Source: Clostridia bacterium (GTDB taxonomy: Bacteria; Bacillota; Clostridia; Oscillospirales; Acutalibacteraceae). Taken from it: DNA of 64,000 bases. The notes below the pieces were generated by a model. It saw nothing but the letters and a program-made list of their open reading frames with translations. It was not told the DNA's origin and ran no database searches. The DNA is taken from positions 69,349-133,348 of the forward strand of contig JAFRUO010000020.1 of NCBI GenBank assembly GCA_017438845.1, given 5' to 3'. Shown here one piece after another: positions 25,930-33,907 of this stretch (the first letter of the stretch is position 1; each line of letters starts with the position of its first letter). Made by a program: the position numbers and the translations under genes.

Positions 25930-27684
25930 ATGGCTATAGAAGAAATAACCAAACTTATACAGGAATCCGCAACAAAAGAGGTGTTCGGCGTCTGGTTTTT
26001 AATCGGCGCAGCGCTGGTTTTCTTTATGCAGGCAGGCTTTGCAATGGTCGAAACAGGCTTTACGAGAGCGAAAAATGCAGGAAACATAATAATGAAAAAT
26101 CTTATGGATTTCTGCATAGGCACGGTCGTATTTGTAGCCTTAGGCTTCAGTCTGATGATGGCTGAGGACTATGCGTTCGGCGTTATAGGAATACCTAATC
26201 TGAAAATTATTACAGATTTCGGCTCGTTCCTTGAAAGCGGAAACGCACCGTCATTTGTGTTTAACCTTGTGTTCTGTGCAACCGCCGCAACGATTGTATC
26301 CGGCTCAATGGCAGAGAGAACAAAATTTGCTTCATACTGTATTTATTCTGCAGTTATTTCACTCTTTGTTTATCCCATTGAAGCGGGCTGGGTATGGAAT
26401 TCTCAGGGTTGGCTTGCTCAACTTGGATTTCACGATTTTGCAGGCTCGGCGGCAATACATTCAGTCGGCGGAATAACAGCACTTATCGGAGCAATAATGG
26501 TAGGCCCGAGACTTGGTAAATATCAGAGAGATAAAAAAAATAAGGTTACTAAGGTCAACGCAATTCCCGGACATTCGATTACTCTCGGTGCGCTCGGTTG
26601 TTTTATACTCTGGTTCGGCTGGTATGGATTTAACGGAGCGGCGGCGTGGGACGGAAAATCACTTGCTTCCATTTTTGTTACAACTACAATTGCTCCTGCC
26701 GTTGCAACTGTTACTACAATGATATTTACATGGATTAAAAACGGCAAGCCTGATGTTTCAATGTGTATAAACGGTTCACTTGCGGGACTGGTCGGGATAA
26801 CGGCAGGCTGTGATGCTCTTGACGCTCTCGGTTCGGTAGTCGTCGGTATCGTTTCGGGTATTTTGGTAGTAGTTATCGTTGAATTACTGGATTTGAAATG
26901 CCACATTGACGATCCCGTCGGCGCAGTAGGAGTACATTTCGCAAACGGCGTATGGGGAACAATAGCCGTAGGTCTGCTTGCAAATCCCGCAGCACCCGCA
27001 GGACTTGAAGGTCTGTTCTACACGGGTAAATTCAGACTCCTGGGAATACAGTCGTTAGGTATAGTTTGCATTCTTGCGTGGACAGCTCTTATGATGACAC
27101 TGACCTTTGCAATTATTAAGAAAACTGTCGGACTTCGGGTTTCACAGGAGGAAGAAATCAAGGGACTTGACAAGACCGAGCACGGACTTCCGAGTGCCTA
27201 TGCAGATTTCTTGCCGGCAGTTGAAAGCATTGACTACGGTTATGAAAATGCCACGGCAGTTCCCGGTGATGTTCCCGTTGCGGAAGCTATACCGGTCAAG
27301 AAGGTTCCGGCATTTGACGAGACAACGCCTAAATTTACAAAGGTTGAAATCATTTGTAAGGAATCACGCTTTGAAGCTCTCAAGACCGCTATGATTGACA
27401 TAGGAATTGCCGGTATGACTGTTTCACATGTTCTCGGCTGCGGTTGGCAGAAGGGAACACCCGAATATTACAGAGGCGTTCAGGTAGAGGCAAGCCTTTT
27501 ACCTAAGGTTCAGGTTGATATTGTAGTCAGTAAAATTCCCGTCAGAACTGTTATTGAAACCGCCAAGAATGTGCTTTATACCGGAAATATCGGAGACGGA
27601 AAGATATTTGTCTATGATGTTGAAAATGTAGTTAAGGTTCGTACGGGCGAGGAGGGCTATGACGCCCTTCAGGATGTAGAATAA
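25930..27684 (+). CDS. amt: ammonium transporter fused to a PII signalling domain
   Basis: 584 residues. Residues 1-400 are an Amt/Rh channel with about eleven membrane helices and motifs AGFAMVETGFTRAKN, FDFAGSAAIHSVGG-type (HDFAGSAAIHSVGG), WFGWYGFNG and DDPVGAVGVHFANGVWG. Residues about 470-584 form a GlnB/PII-like domain (KFTKVEIICKESRFEALKTA, GCGWQKGTPEYYRG as the T-loop, VRTVIETAKNVLYTGNIGDG). PII proteins normally block AmtB when nitrogen is ample, so the fusion gives an in-cis gate. It lies 23 bases after glnN, hence cotranscription. The domain combination is known in some bacteria. The T-loop keeps a Tyr pair near the usual modified Tyr position. Confidence 0.95.
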   Translation: MAIEEITKLIQESATKEVFGVWFLIGAALVFFMQAGFAMVETGFTRAKNAGNIIMKNLMDFCIGTVVFVALGFSLMMAEDYAFGVIGIPNLKIITDFGSFLESGNAPSFVFNLVFCATAATIVSGSMAERTKFASYCIYSAVISLFVYPIEAGWVWNSQGWLAQLGFHDFAGSAAIHSVGGITALIGAIMVGPRLGKYQRDKKNKVTKVNAIPGHSITLGALGCFILWFGWYGFNGAAAWDGKSLASIFVTTTIAPAVATVTTMIFTWIKNGKPDVSMCINGSLAGLVGITAGCDALDALGSVVVGIVSGILVVVIVELLDLKCHIDDPVGAVGVHFANGVWGTIAVGLLANPAAPAGLEGLFYTGKFRLLGIQSLGIVCILAWTALMMTLTFAIIKKTVGLRVSQEEEIKGLDKTEHGLPSAYADFLPAVESIDYGYENATAVPGDVPVAEAIPVKKVPAFDETTPKFTKVEIICKESRFEALKTAMIDIGIAGMTVSHVLGCGWQKGTPEYYRGVQVEASLLPKVQVDIVVSKIPVRTVIETAKNVLYTGNIGDGKIFVYDVENVVKVRTGEEGYDALQDVE

Positions 27685-27702
27685 TAAACTTAAATTAAAT
27701 GC

Positions 27703-27945
27703 GTTTGAGAAAAGAGAAGTAATGCAGCAAAGCGCTTTCAGAGAGTATGCGGTTGCTGAAAAGCATACAGCGTTTCTGCACGAATAACACTTTTCAAGCA
27801 GCAATCCGAAAGCAAAAGCAAGTAGGTGCGCCGTAGGTTGTGCGTTAAACGGCAAGCTCTGTCAGGAGCGTGAAAAGAGAAAAATGCAGGTGGCACCGCG
27901 ATTACAGCATCGCCCTGTTATAGGCTGGATTACTTTAAGGAGGTA
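27703..27945 (+). promoter_or_regulatory. T-box leader, asparagine specifier
   Basis: The canonical T-box TGGCACCGCG is at 27891-27900 and the stem I distal signature CAGAGAGTATGCGGTTGCTG near 27740. The base of stem I pairs GAAAAG with CTTTTC and ATGCAG with CTGCA. The internal specifier loop on the 3' side reads CGAATAACA, giving AAC (Asn) followed by A. Uncharged tRNA-Asn should therefore switch on asnB. No strong T-run terminator follows the T-box sequence; only a weak CAGC / GCTG pairing precedes the AAGGAGG ribosome site at 27939, so control might be translational. Confidence 0.85.
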
Positions 27946-27951
27946 AATCTT

Positions 27952-29535
27952 ATGTGTTCTATTATGGGTTACTGTTCAGACGGTGCCTCTGTTGATTTAT
28001 TCAGAAAGGGCTTTGAAAAAACAAAGTCCAGAGGACCCGATGACAGCCGTATTATTGATACGGGAAAGGGACTTTTGGGTTTTCACCGTCTTGCGATTAT
28101 GGGGCTTCACGACGAAGGCATGCAACCGTTTGAGCTTGACGGCAGCTATGTTGTATGCAACGGCGAGCTTTACGGCTTTCAGAAGGAAAAGGACGAGCTT
28201 ATCAAAAAGGGCTACACCTTCAAAAGTGACAGCGACTGTGAAATTCTGCTGCCTATGTACCGTGAATACGGTCTGAAAATGTTTTCAAAAATGGACGCTG
28301 AATTTGCGCTGATTATCTATGACGGCAAAGAAGGCGAATATATAGCCGCAAGGGATCCAATAGGCATCCGTCCGCTTTATTACGGCTATGACAGTCAGGG
28401 TTATATAGTTTTCGCCAGCGAAGCGAAAAACTTAGTCGGACTTGTCGGAAAGGTGCTCCCGTTTCCGCCCGGACATTATTATAAAGGCGGCGAGTTTGTC
28501 TGCTATAAGGATATAGCCCATGTTGACGGTGTTTGTTACGATGATGTTGAAACAGCATGTAAAAACATCCGTGAAAAACTCATAGCAGGCGTTGAAAAGC
28601 GTCTTATATCAGATGCTAAGGTAGGCTTTCTTCTTTCGGGCGGGCTCGATTCTTCACTCGTTTGCGCAATAGCGGCTAAAAAAGAGCAAAAGCCGATTAA
28701 GACCTTTGCAATAGGAATGAGCGAGGATGCCATAGACCTGAAATATGCAAGACAGGTTGCAGATTACATAGGCAGCGACCACAAGGAAATTTTAATGACT
28801 CCCTATGAAGTTATCTCTTCACTTGAGAATGTTATAAAGATTCTCGGGACCTTTGATATTACAACAATCCGTGCGAGTATGGGTATGTATCTTATTTGCA
28901 AGGCGATTCACGAAACAACGGACATCCGTGTGCTTCTTACGGGTGAAATATCCGACGAGCTTTTTGGCTACAAATATACCGATTTTGCGCCCTCGGCAGA
29001 GGAGTTTCAGAGCGAAGCACAGAAAAGACTGCATGAGCTTCATATGTACGATGTCCTGCGTGCAGACCGATGCATTTCGGTAAACTCTCTTGAGGCGAGA
29101 GTGCCGTTCGGCGACCTTGATTTCGTCGATTATGTAATGGCTCTCGATCCCGAAATCAAAATGAATACCTACGGCAAAGGCAAGTACCTGCTTCGTCACG
29201 CCTTCGAGGGAAGAGGTTATCTTCCCGACGAAATTCTATGGCGTGAAAAAGCGGCGTTCTCGGATGCAGTCGGTCATTCGATGGTCGATTATCTGAAAGA
29301 ATACGCCCAAACCGTTTATACGGACGAACAGTTCAAAGAGGGCTGTGAAAAATACAGCCACGCAAAACCGTTCACAAAGGAGTCTCTGCTTTACAGAGAT
29401 ATTTTTGAAAAATATTATCCCGGACAGTCGCAGATGATAGTTGATTTCTGGATGCCCAACAAATCCTGGGAGGGCTGCGATGTCAACGACCCGTCGGCAA
29501 GGGTACTTTCAAACTACGGCGACAGCGGAGTATAA
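27952..29535 (+). CDS. asnB: asparagine synthase (glutamine-hydrolysing)
   Basis: 527 residues. The N-terminal class II amidotransferase begins MCSIMGYC with the catalytic Cys at residue 2 after Met removal. RGPDDS, GFHRLAIM, NGELYGF and SDCEILL follow, and RDPIGIRPLYYG links to the synthetase half. The ATP pyrophosphatase loop is LLSGGLDSSLVCAI (about residue 229), followed by GEISDELFGYKYT and SLEARVPF. It converts aspartate plus glutamine to asparagine. The AsnB assignment rather than an AsnB-like modifier is supported by the Asn T-box directly upstream. A weak terminator (GACTG / CAGTC, 29544-29567) with T run follows. Confidence 0.96.
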   Translation: MCSIMGYCSDGASVDLFRKGFEKTKSRGPDDSRIIDTGKGLLGFHRLAIMGLHDEGMQPFELDGSYVVCNGELYGFQKEKDELIKKGYTFKSDSDCEILLPMYREYGLKMFSKMDAEFALIIYDGKEGEYIAARDPIGIRPLYYGYDSQGYIVFASEAKNLVGLVGKVLPFPPGHYYKGGEFVCYKDIAHVDGVCYDDVETACKNIREKLIAGVEKRLISDAKVGFLLSGGLDSSLVCAIAAKKEQKPIKTFAIGMSEDAIDLKYARQVADYIGSDHKEILMTPYEVISSLENVIKILGTFDITTIRASMGMYLICKAIHETTDIRVLLTGEISDELFGYKYTDFAPSAEEFQSEAQKRLHELHMYDVLRADRCISVNSLEARVPFGDLDFVDYVMALDPEIKMNTYGKGKYLLRHAFEGRGYLPDEILWREKAAFSDAVGHSMVDYLKEYAQTVYTDEQFKEGCEKYSHAKPFTKESLLYRDIFEKYYPGQSQMIVDFWMPNKSWEGCDVNDPSARVLSNYGDSGV

Positions 29536-29543
29536 ATCACATA

Positions 29544-29582
29544 GACTGTCCTCGGACGAGTGCAGTCAGTTTCGTTTTTTAA
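29544..29582 (+). terminator. intrinsic terminator after asnB
   Basis: GACTG (29544-29548) pairs with CAGTC (29563-29567), with GTCC / GGAC inside, followed by a run of six T after AGTTTCG. Confidence 0.65.
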
Positions 29583-29600
29583 AATATGCAATTACTTTTC

Positions 29601-29629
29601 TTGACAACTATATAGATTAGTAATAAAAT
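29601..29629 (+). promoter_or_regulatory. promoter of carA remnant, TTGACA-17-TAAAAT
   Basis: -35 29601-29606, -10 29624-29629. It still drives the truncated carA fragment. A hairpin (CTTGG-GATT-CCAAG with G-U flanks, about 29644-29672) and T-rich tract follow, probably the former attenuator of carAB. Confidence 0.7.
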
Positions 29630-29704
29630 AATACAAAAGGAAAAGGTGTCTTGGGATTCCAAGGCATCTTTGTCTTTTATTTTTATATTCGGGAAGGCAT
29701 GATA

Positions 29705-29942
29705 ATGAATAATAAATCGGATAGCGATGTGAAAATCATACTTGAAAACGGCTCTGTTTATTACGGAAAATCCTTTGGCTTGCGTGAAGAGCGTGTTGCC
29801 GAAATTGTTTTTAATACCTCACCGGTCGGTTATCAGGAAATTATTTCCGATCCGTCATATACAGGTCAGAGTACTCCAGCCTGTCGGTTATGCGGTTACA
29901 TCTGTTGAAGAAGGAATCAAAGCCGCTGAGAAAATCGGCATC
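29705..29942 (+). pseudogene. carAB remnant: carA N-terminus joined out of frame to a carB internal fragment
   Basis: The frame starting ATG 29705 encodes [21 protein letters not shown], then [20 protein letters not shown], a typical N-terminus of the carbamoyl-phosphate synthase small subunit. At about 29870 similarity stops and a different frame reads [21 protein letters not shown] (29878-29940), resembling the ATP-grasp region of the carB large subunit (position approximate). The pieces are out of frame with each other, and nearly all of both genes (about 4 kb) is missing. This indicates a deletion with frame disruption. A functional carAB would need to exist elsewhere. Confidence 0.75.
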
Positions 29943-30134
29943 CGTAGCCACGCTTTTCGGGGTTTTTTTGAAGGCTTTGGATTTTTCAACTATTCAATGT
30001 TTTCAAGGGATTTCGGGCTTTCAGTTTTATTTTAGGGCGGTATCGATATACAAGCAGGATAAAGCCGCGCCCGTTGCGGCAGTTCACACCGCACGGCAAC
30101 GCCGAGCGGCTTTCGTTTTATGGGGGAACAATCA

Positions 30135-30240
30135 CCGTAATAACTTCCTTATCCGTGAGTCCAAGCATCGCCCATAGGCGTCTTGTTTCGGCACGGCAAA
30201 TCGAGCCGAAAGACCGGGCAGATGCCCGAGCCCAGCTTTG
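30135..30240 (+). repeat. dispersed repeat R2, copy 1
   Basis: About 105 bases, 75-85 percent alike by eye to 40305-40385. Both contain CCGTGAGTCCAAGCATCGCC, then GGCGTCTTGTTTCGGCA and a GGGCAG...GCCC-type hairpin. Neither codes for a convincing protein. Near the left border of the HNH gene (30245). Confidence 0.6.
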
Positions 30241-30244
30241 ATGC

Positions 30245-31498
30245 TTATTTGCTTGTCATGTTTATCATTTTTGAAAACAAAACAAATGGCTCTTTCCAAT
30301 CGTCATAGAACCTTAGAATCGTAGCAGAAGAAGGTAAATTGAGTGATGTTAATTGCTTTGCCTTTGTGGGGATAGAATTACCATCTTTTAAGTATGAAAG
30401 GATACAATCATCAACTTCCCGCTTTGTGTATTTTACTTTTTTCGTGTTTAACAATTCTATGTTTGCTGCCTTTGCAAAAGACTCAAAAGTTCCAAAGCGA
30501 TTTGAAATCACAGATAGGCTATAAGGAAATTTATCCATGAATGCTGTTTTTGATTCAAAAATTGAACCATTATTTTTAGTTATTTCATTTGCAGCTCTTA
30601 TCAACTCTTCTTTAGAAATAAACTCGTTTCTCTTCGTAATATCTGAACCAATTTCTTTTTGATAATCCTGCAACGTACCGAAAAAGTTGTATATTACTTT
30701 TGCAGTTGGCAAACCATTTTCTTTTCGCAAATCCTTTTCGGTTATTCTATCATGTGTTTCCAAATACTTTCTGCTTGCAATAACGACCCTTTCTTTTGTC
30801 CATAATTCATAGTTCAACTCTTGCCCTAAAGCAATTTTAATATCACTGAAATTCTTATATTCAGGATAATAGGACAAAATGCAAGGAAGTGAAGGAAGCC
30901 CATTTTCTTTTTTTAAATCTTTCTGCTTAAATTTGGGATTGATTTTGGAATAATTAACTAATGTTTCCCAAATGTTTTCTCTGTTCCAGACTTTATCCAC
31001 CTGTAACCCAAAAGCAAGTTTAAGTTCATTTATTGTGCCGTAATATTTAGTAATGTAAGTCACGGATGGCAAGCCATTCTTATCTCTAGTAAAATCAATT
31101 TTCTTGATGTTTCCATGTTCTTTTATGAAATCACCAACTATTAAATCGAATTTTTCTTTTGTCATTTTCTCGTTAGTATTAGATGCTGCCTGAATTGGTT
31201 TGTTATACTCACTATTTATAGTTTCTCCAGACATAAACCTTTTTGCTTTTTCTTCTAATAAAAAATCATGCAAGTCCTTATCACTTTTTGAAAGATTACA
31301 ATCCATACAAAGAATCTGACAATTATCTAAAGTAGATTTTCCGCCTTTAGCATAAGCAACAATATGATCAAAATGGCATTCAGCTTTTGAAGTAAGAATC
31401 TTGCCGCATAAAGCACATCTCAATTGACCATTGTTTTTTTCTAAGTTTATTAGTACTGCTTGATATTGTATGCTGTCAGAGAATACTCTGTCGTTCAT
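30245..31498 (-). CDS. HNH endonuclease with homing-endonuclease-associated repeats
   Basis: 417 residues. The N-terminal third is an HNH nuclease: CALC and later CMDC bind zinc, and the catalytic core is ECHFDHIVAYAKGGKSTLDN. After residue about 110 come about five repeats of roughly 50-60 residues, each with an ENGLPS-type or KNGLPS-type motif, an aromatic centre (YYG, FFG, RFG) and a helix. This matches the homing-endonuclease-associated repeat family that recognises DNA in modular fashion. No intron or intein context is visible. Lying between the deleted carAB and a repeat copy, it may be a free-standing homing or defence nuclease acquired by transfer. Transcribed from its own region (TATAAT near 31516). 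Confidence 0.85.
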   Translation of the reverse strand: MNDRVFSDSIQYQAVLINLEKNNGQLRCALCGKILTSKAECHFDHIVAYAKGGKSTLDNCQILCMDCNLSKSDKDLHDFLLEEKAKRFMSGETINSEYNKPIQAASNTNEKMTKEKFDLIVGDFIKEHGNIKKIDFTRDKNGLPSVTYITKYYGTINELKLAFGLQVDKVWNRENIWETLVNYSKINPKFKQKDLKKENGLPSLPCILSYYPEYKNFSDIKIALGQELNYELWTKERVVIASRKYLETHDRITEKDLRKENGLPTAKVIYNFFGTLQDYQKEIGSDITKRNEFISKEELIRAANEITKNNGSIFESKTAFMDKFPYSLSVISNRFGTFESFAKAANIELLNTKKVKYTKREVDDCILSYLKDGNSIPTKAKQLTSLNLPSSATILRFYDDWKEPFVLFSKMINMTSK

Positions 31499-31691
31499 TA
31501 TTACACCCCAATTATAATGATTATCAATATCTCGTTAACGATATATTGTACAATATATCATAAACCACAATTTAGGACTTGTCAATGCGATAATTGATAG
31601 AGCACTTTGTCTAAACGCAGAGCGTTTTTGCTATATTAATTATAGTTTTTCAAGAGGAATGCCTCTGTACCGATAGCCGCAAGGAAAAGAT
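31499..31691. other. gene-free stretch, no clear element
   Basis: AT-rich spacer between the HNH gene and repeat copy C. It contains the HNH promoter region (minus-strand TATAAT near 31516-31521) and no protein frame I would trust. Confidence 0.5.
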
Positions 31692-31938
31692 GCGGTTGCA
31701 ACTCGTCTGCGGTTTGTGCAATAAACTGTGGTCAATTGAGATAAACTGTGTGCAATCGTGTATGCGACAAGTCCCGACAAACAAAAGCGAATGGCGAAAA
31801 AGCCCGATTTTAAGGCAAAAAAAGAGCAGGCAAATTGCCTGCTTTTTTGGTGCGAGAGTGGGGTATGCTTTCTCCCTCTCGCTTACTGTTTACGGCGGTT
31901 GTTCGGTTTTCGTTTGCTTAACGGTTGAGGTTCAAGCA
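31692..31938 (+). repeat. dispersed repeat family R1, copy C
   Basis: The left end GGTTGCAACTCGTCTGCGG matches copies A and D. A hairpin with T run (AGCAGGCAAATTGCCTGCT, about 31826-31848) follows, then GGTGCGAGAGTGGG / CTCCCTCTCGC and a GTTTACGGCGGTTGTT tail. The middle differs from copies A and D. Confidence 0.7.
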
Positions 31939-31969
31939 ATTTAAGGCAATAATCTGTTCCGTTACGCTT

Positions 31970-32299
31970 TTACTTCTCTAATGAAGCTTTGTAATTGTTG
32001 CCCCAGTCCTGCATTGACATTAAAATCGGGCGCATGCTTTCGCCGAGATCGGAGAGCGCATATTCAACACGCGGAGGAACTTCGGGAAAAACCGTTCTTG
32101 TGATAATGCCGTCCGCTTCCATCTGGCGCAGACTGTCGGTCAGCACCTTCTGGCTGATACCGTCAAGAGACTTGTGAAGTTCATTAAAACGCCACGGACG
32201 GACAAGCAGATTTCTGATAATCAAAAGCTTCCATTTATTGCCTATTAACTGTACCGTTGTTGCTACAGGGCAATCGGGCAATTCGTCTTTTGTTTTCAT
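31970..32299 (-). CDS. HxlR-family transcriptional regulator
   Basis: 109 residues with a winged helix (CPVATTVQLIGNKWKLLIIR, then WRFNELHKSLDGISQKVLTDS, RTVFPEVPPRVEYALS). HxlR regulators often sense electrophiles or redox stress through an N-terminal Cys; Cys10 here, in the DELPDCP context, is the position used by YodB and relatives. The gene is divergent from the ACGX/SirTM operon, with promoters facing apart and the stretch 32340-32440 shared. It is the obvious candidate regulator of that operon. A GGTAACTACC dyad at 32383-32392 lies just upstream of its own -35. Confidence 0.9.
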   Translation of the reverse strand: MKTKDELPDCPVATTVQLIGNKWKLLIIRNLLVRPWRFNELHKSLDGISQKVLTDSLRQMEADGIITRTVFPEVPPRVEYALSDLGESMRPILMSMQDWGNNYKASLEK

Positions 32300-32340
32300 A
32301 TGAATCCTCCCATTAGTTCTTTTTCGTTTGTTACACTTGA

Positions 32341-32369
32341 ATTATAATGTATTGCACTATGCCTGTCAA
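32341..32369 (-). promoter_or_regulatory. promoter of HxlR gene, TTGACA-17-TATAAT
   Basis: Minus strand: -35 32364-32369, -10 32341-32346, a consensus match. A GGTA-AC-TACC dyad at about 32383-32392 lies between this promoter and the one for the ACGX operon and could be an operator. Confidence 0.8.
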
Positions 32370-32410
32370 TTACTTACAAAAAGGTAACTACCTAATAAAA
32401 AAGTGCGTAC

Positions 32411-32439
32411 TTGTGGATGAAAACGGCGTTTCATATAAT
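32411..32439 (+). promoter_or_regulatory. promoter of ACGX/SirTM operon, TTGTGG-17-TATAAT
   Basis: -35 32411-32416, -10 32434-32439, about 45 bases before the ribosome site AAGGAGGAAA of the ACGX peptide. The stretch between the two divergent promoters is a likely regulatory region. Confidence 0.7.
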
Positions 32440-32484
32440 GTAATTGCAGACAAAAAGTCTGACATTTTCAAGGAGGAAATTACT

Positions 32485-32763
32485 ATGGCACTTTCAGATT
32501 TATTCGGATGGGGTAAAAAGGAAGAGGAAAACACTGCTCCTGCAGCGGCATGCGGTGCAGTTGAAGAACCCGCTGAAACACCTGCAGCATGCGGTGCAGC
32601 TGAAGAGGCTCCTGCTGCTTGTGGCGCTGCTGACGCTCCCGAAGAAGCTCCTGTTGCCTGTGGTGCTGCCGATGAAGCTCCCGCTGCTTGCGGTGCTGCT
32701 GATAAAGCAGAGGAAAAACCTGCTGCTTGTGGTTCTGCTTGCGGAGCTGGCGATGAAAAATAA
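32485..32763 (+). CDS. ACGX-repeat ribosomal peptide precursor
   Basis: 92 residues from ATG 32485, preceded by AAGGAGGAAA. A short leader, MALSDLFGWGKKEEE, is followed by an Ala-Cys-Gly-rich part with seven ACG units, mostly separated by acidic and prolyl linkers (EEAPAACGAAD repeated). There are seven cysteines and no membrane segment. This is the hallmark of the peptide partner in the ACGX radical SAM system, and the expected maturase is the next gene. Product structure is unknown; Cys and Gly next to each other suggest thioether or similar crosslinks. It heads a six-gene run. A longer frame starting at 32347 begins inside the promoter. Confidence 0.85.
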   Translation: MALSDLFGWGKKEEENTAPAAACGAVEEPAETPAACGAAEEAPAACGAADAPEEAPVACGAADEAPAACGAADKAEEKPAACGSACGAGDEK

Positions 32764-32775
32764 ACCCCAAAACAA

Positions 32776-32799
32776 TCTCGGCAGCTTAGTCTGCCGAGA
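32776..32799 (+). other. intercistronic hairpin between peptide and maturase genes
   Basis: TCTCGGCAG (32776-32784) pairs perfectly with CTGCCGAGA (32791-32799) around a 6-base loop. No T run follows. It could stabilise the short peptide mRNA or attenuate downstream expression, raising the precursor-to-enzyme ratio. Confidence 0.6.
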
Positions 32800-32845
32800 G
32801 CAACGATAATAACTCAACGATGTTGATTAGAATATAGGTAAGCAT

Positions 32846-33904
32846 ATGAAACAGTATTTTTCATTTCAGTGGCATATAACGGATGAGTGCGATCAGAGAT
32901 GCAAGCACTGCTATATTTTCTCAGGCGATCCTTGCAGAACACTTGACAGTATGAGCTGGGAACAGATGCAGGACACCTTCTATAACTGCCTTGACTTTTG
33001 CAAGGTATATGATCGTCTGCCGTATTTTTATCTGACAGGCGGAGACCCGATTCTGCATCCCGATTTCTGGAGACTGCTTGAGTTGTTCCACGAGCACAAT
33101 GTTCCTTTTACAATTATGGGAAATCCCTTCCATCTGAACGAAAGGGTGTGCCGTGAACTGAAGGCTCTCGGGTGCCGTAAATATCAACTCTCCCTCGACG
33201 GGCTCAGAGAAACGCACAATTGGTTCAGAAAACCGGGTAGCTATGACTGCACAATAGATAAAATCGGATGTATTAACAGGGCAGGGATTAAATCCGTTAT
33301 AATGACAACCGTGTCAAAAACCAATATTGCGGAAATTCCGGGGATTATTGACGCCGTTGTTGAAGCCGAAGCTGACATTTTTGCATTTTCACGCTATGTG
33401 CCCTCGGGCGGTGAGCTTGACACAAGTATGACTCCGCAGGAATATCGCAATCTTCTGTCAATTTGCGATAAGAAGTTCAGGGAATACAAGGCACAGGGCT
33501 GTAAAACATATTTCAATAAAAAAGACCATCTCTGGACATTGTATGAATATGAAACGGGAGAATTCAAAATCCCTTCTTATGCCTGTAACGGTATGATTTA
33601 CGGCGGATGTAATTGTGCTAACTGCCATGTTACAATCCTGCCGAACGGTGATATATTCGCCTGCCGTCGTGTCGCAGACAGTAAGGTAGGCAATATTTTT
33701 GAGGACAGATTTGCGGATGTCTGGGTAACCGGTGCGGAACAGTACAGAGATTATACAAGGTTTTCAAAATGCTCACGCTGTAAGCTCTTGCAGTTCTGCC
33801 GTGGATGTCCTGCCGTTGCAAAAGGTACGAACGGCGATTTTTACGGCGATGACCCGCAATGCTGGGCAAGCGAGGATAACGGATTGTTAGCGAGAACGGA
33901 GTAA
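32846..33904 (+). CDS. radical SAM/SPASM peptide maturase of the ACGX system
   Basis: 352 residues. The radical SAM core has a cluster of CDQRCKHC (C-x3-C-x2-C, about residues 15-22), the glycine-rich TGGDPILHPD and a long barrel. The C-terminal SPASM domain carries cysteines for auxiliary clusters (CNGMIYGGCNCANC, PNGDIFACRRV, FSKCSRCKLLQFCRGCP). Such enzymes install sulfur-to-carbon or carbon-carbon links in ribosomal peptides. It lies directly downstream of the ACGX peptide, 82 bases away, and three bases before the oxidoreductase gene. Closest family by sequence pattern is the ACGX maturase group. The bond it makes is not predictable from this sequence. Confidence 0.9.
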   Translation: MKQYFSFQWHITDECDQRCKHCYIFSGDPCRTLDSMSWEQMQDTFYNCLDFCKVYDRLPYFYLTGGDPILHPDFWRLLELFHEHNVPFTIMGNPFHLNERVCRELKALGCRKYQLSLDGLRETHNWFRKPGSYDCTIDKIGCINRAGIKSVIMTTVSKTNIAEIPGIIDAVVEAEADIFAFSRYVPSGGELDTSMTPQEYRNLLSICDKKFREYKAQGCKTYFNKKDHLWTLYEYETGEFKIPSYACNGMIYGGCNCANCHVTILPNGDIFACRRVADSKVGNIFEDRFADVWVTGAEQYRDYTRFSKCSRCKLLQFCRGCPAVAKGTNGDFYGDDPQCWASEDNGLLARTE

Positions 33905-33907
33905 AAT

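Noticed and set aside
29651-29908. A short complete carA gene
   Set aside because: Length of about 68 residues and loss of similarity after PSYTGQ mean it cannot be the functional small subunit.
32483-32817. Minus-strand and other-frame ORFs over the ACGX peptide
   Set aside because: They mirror the repetitive coding sequence and have no start signals.
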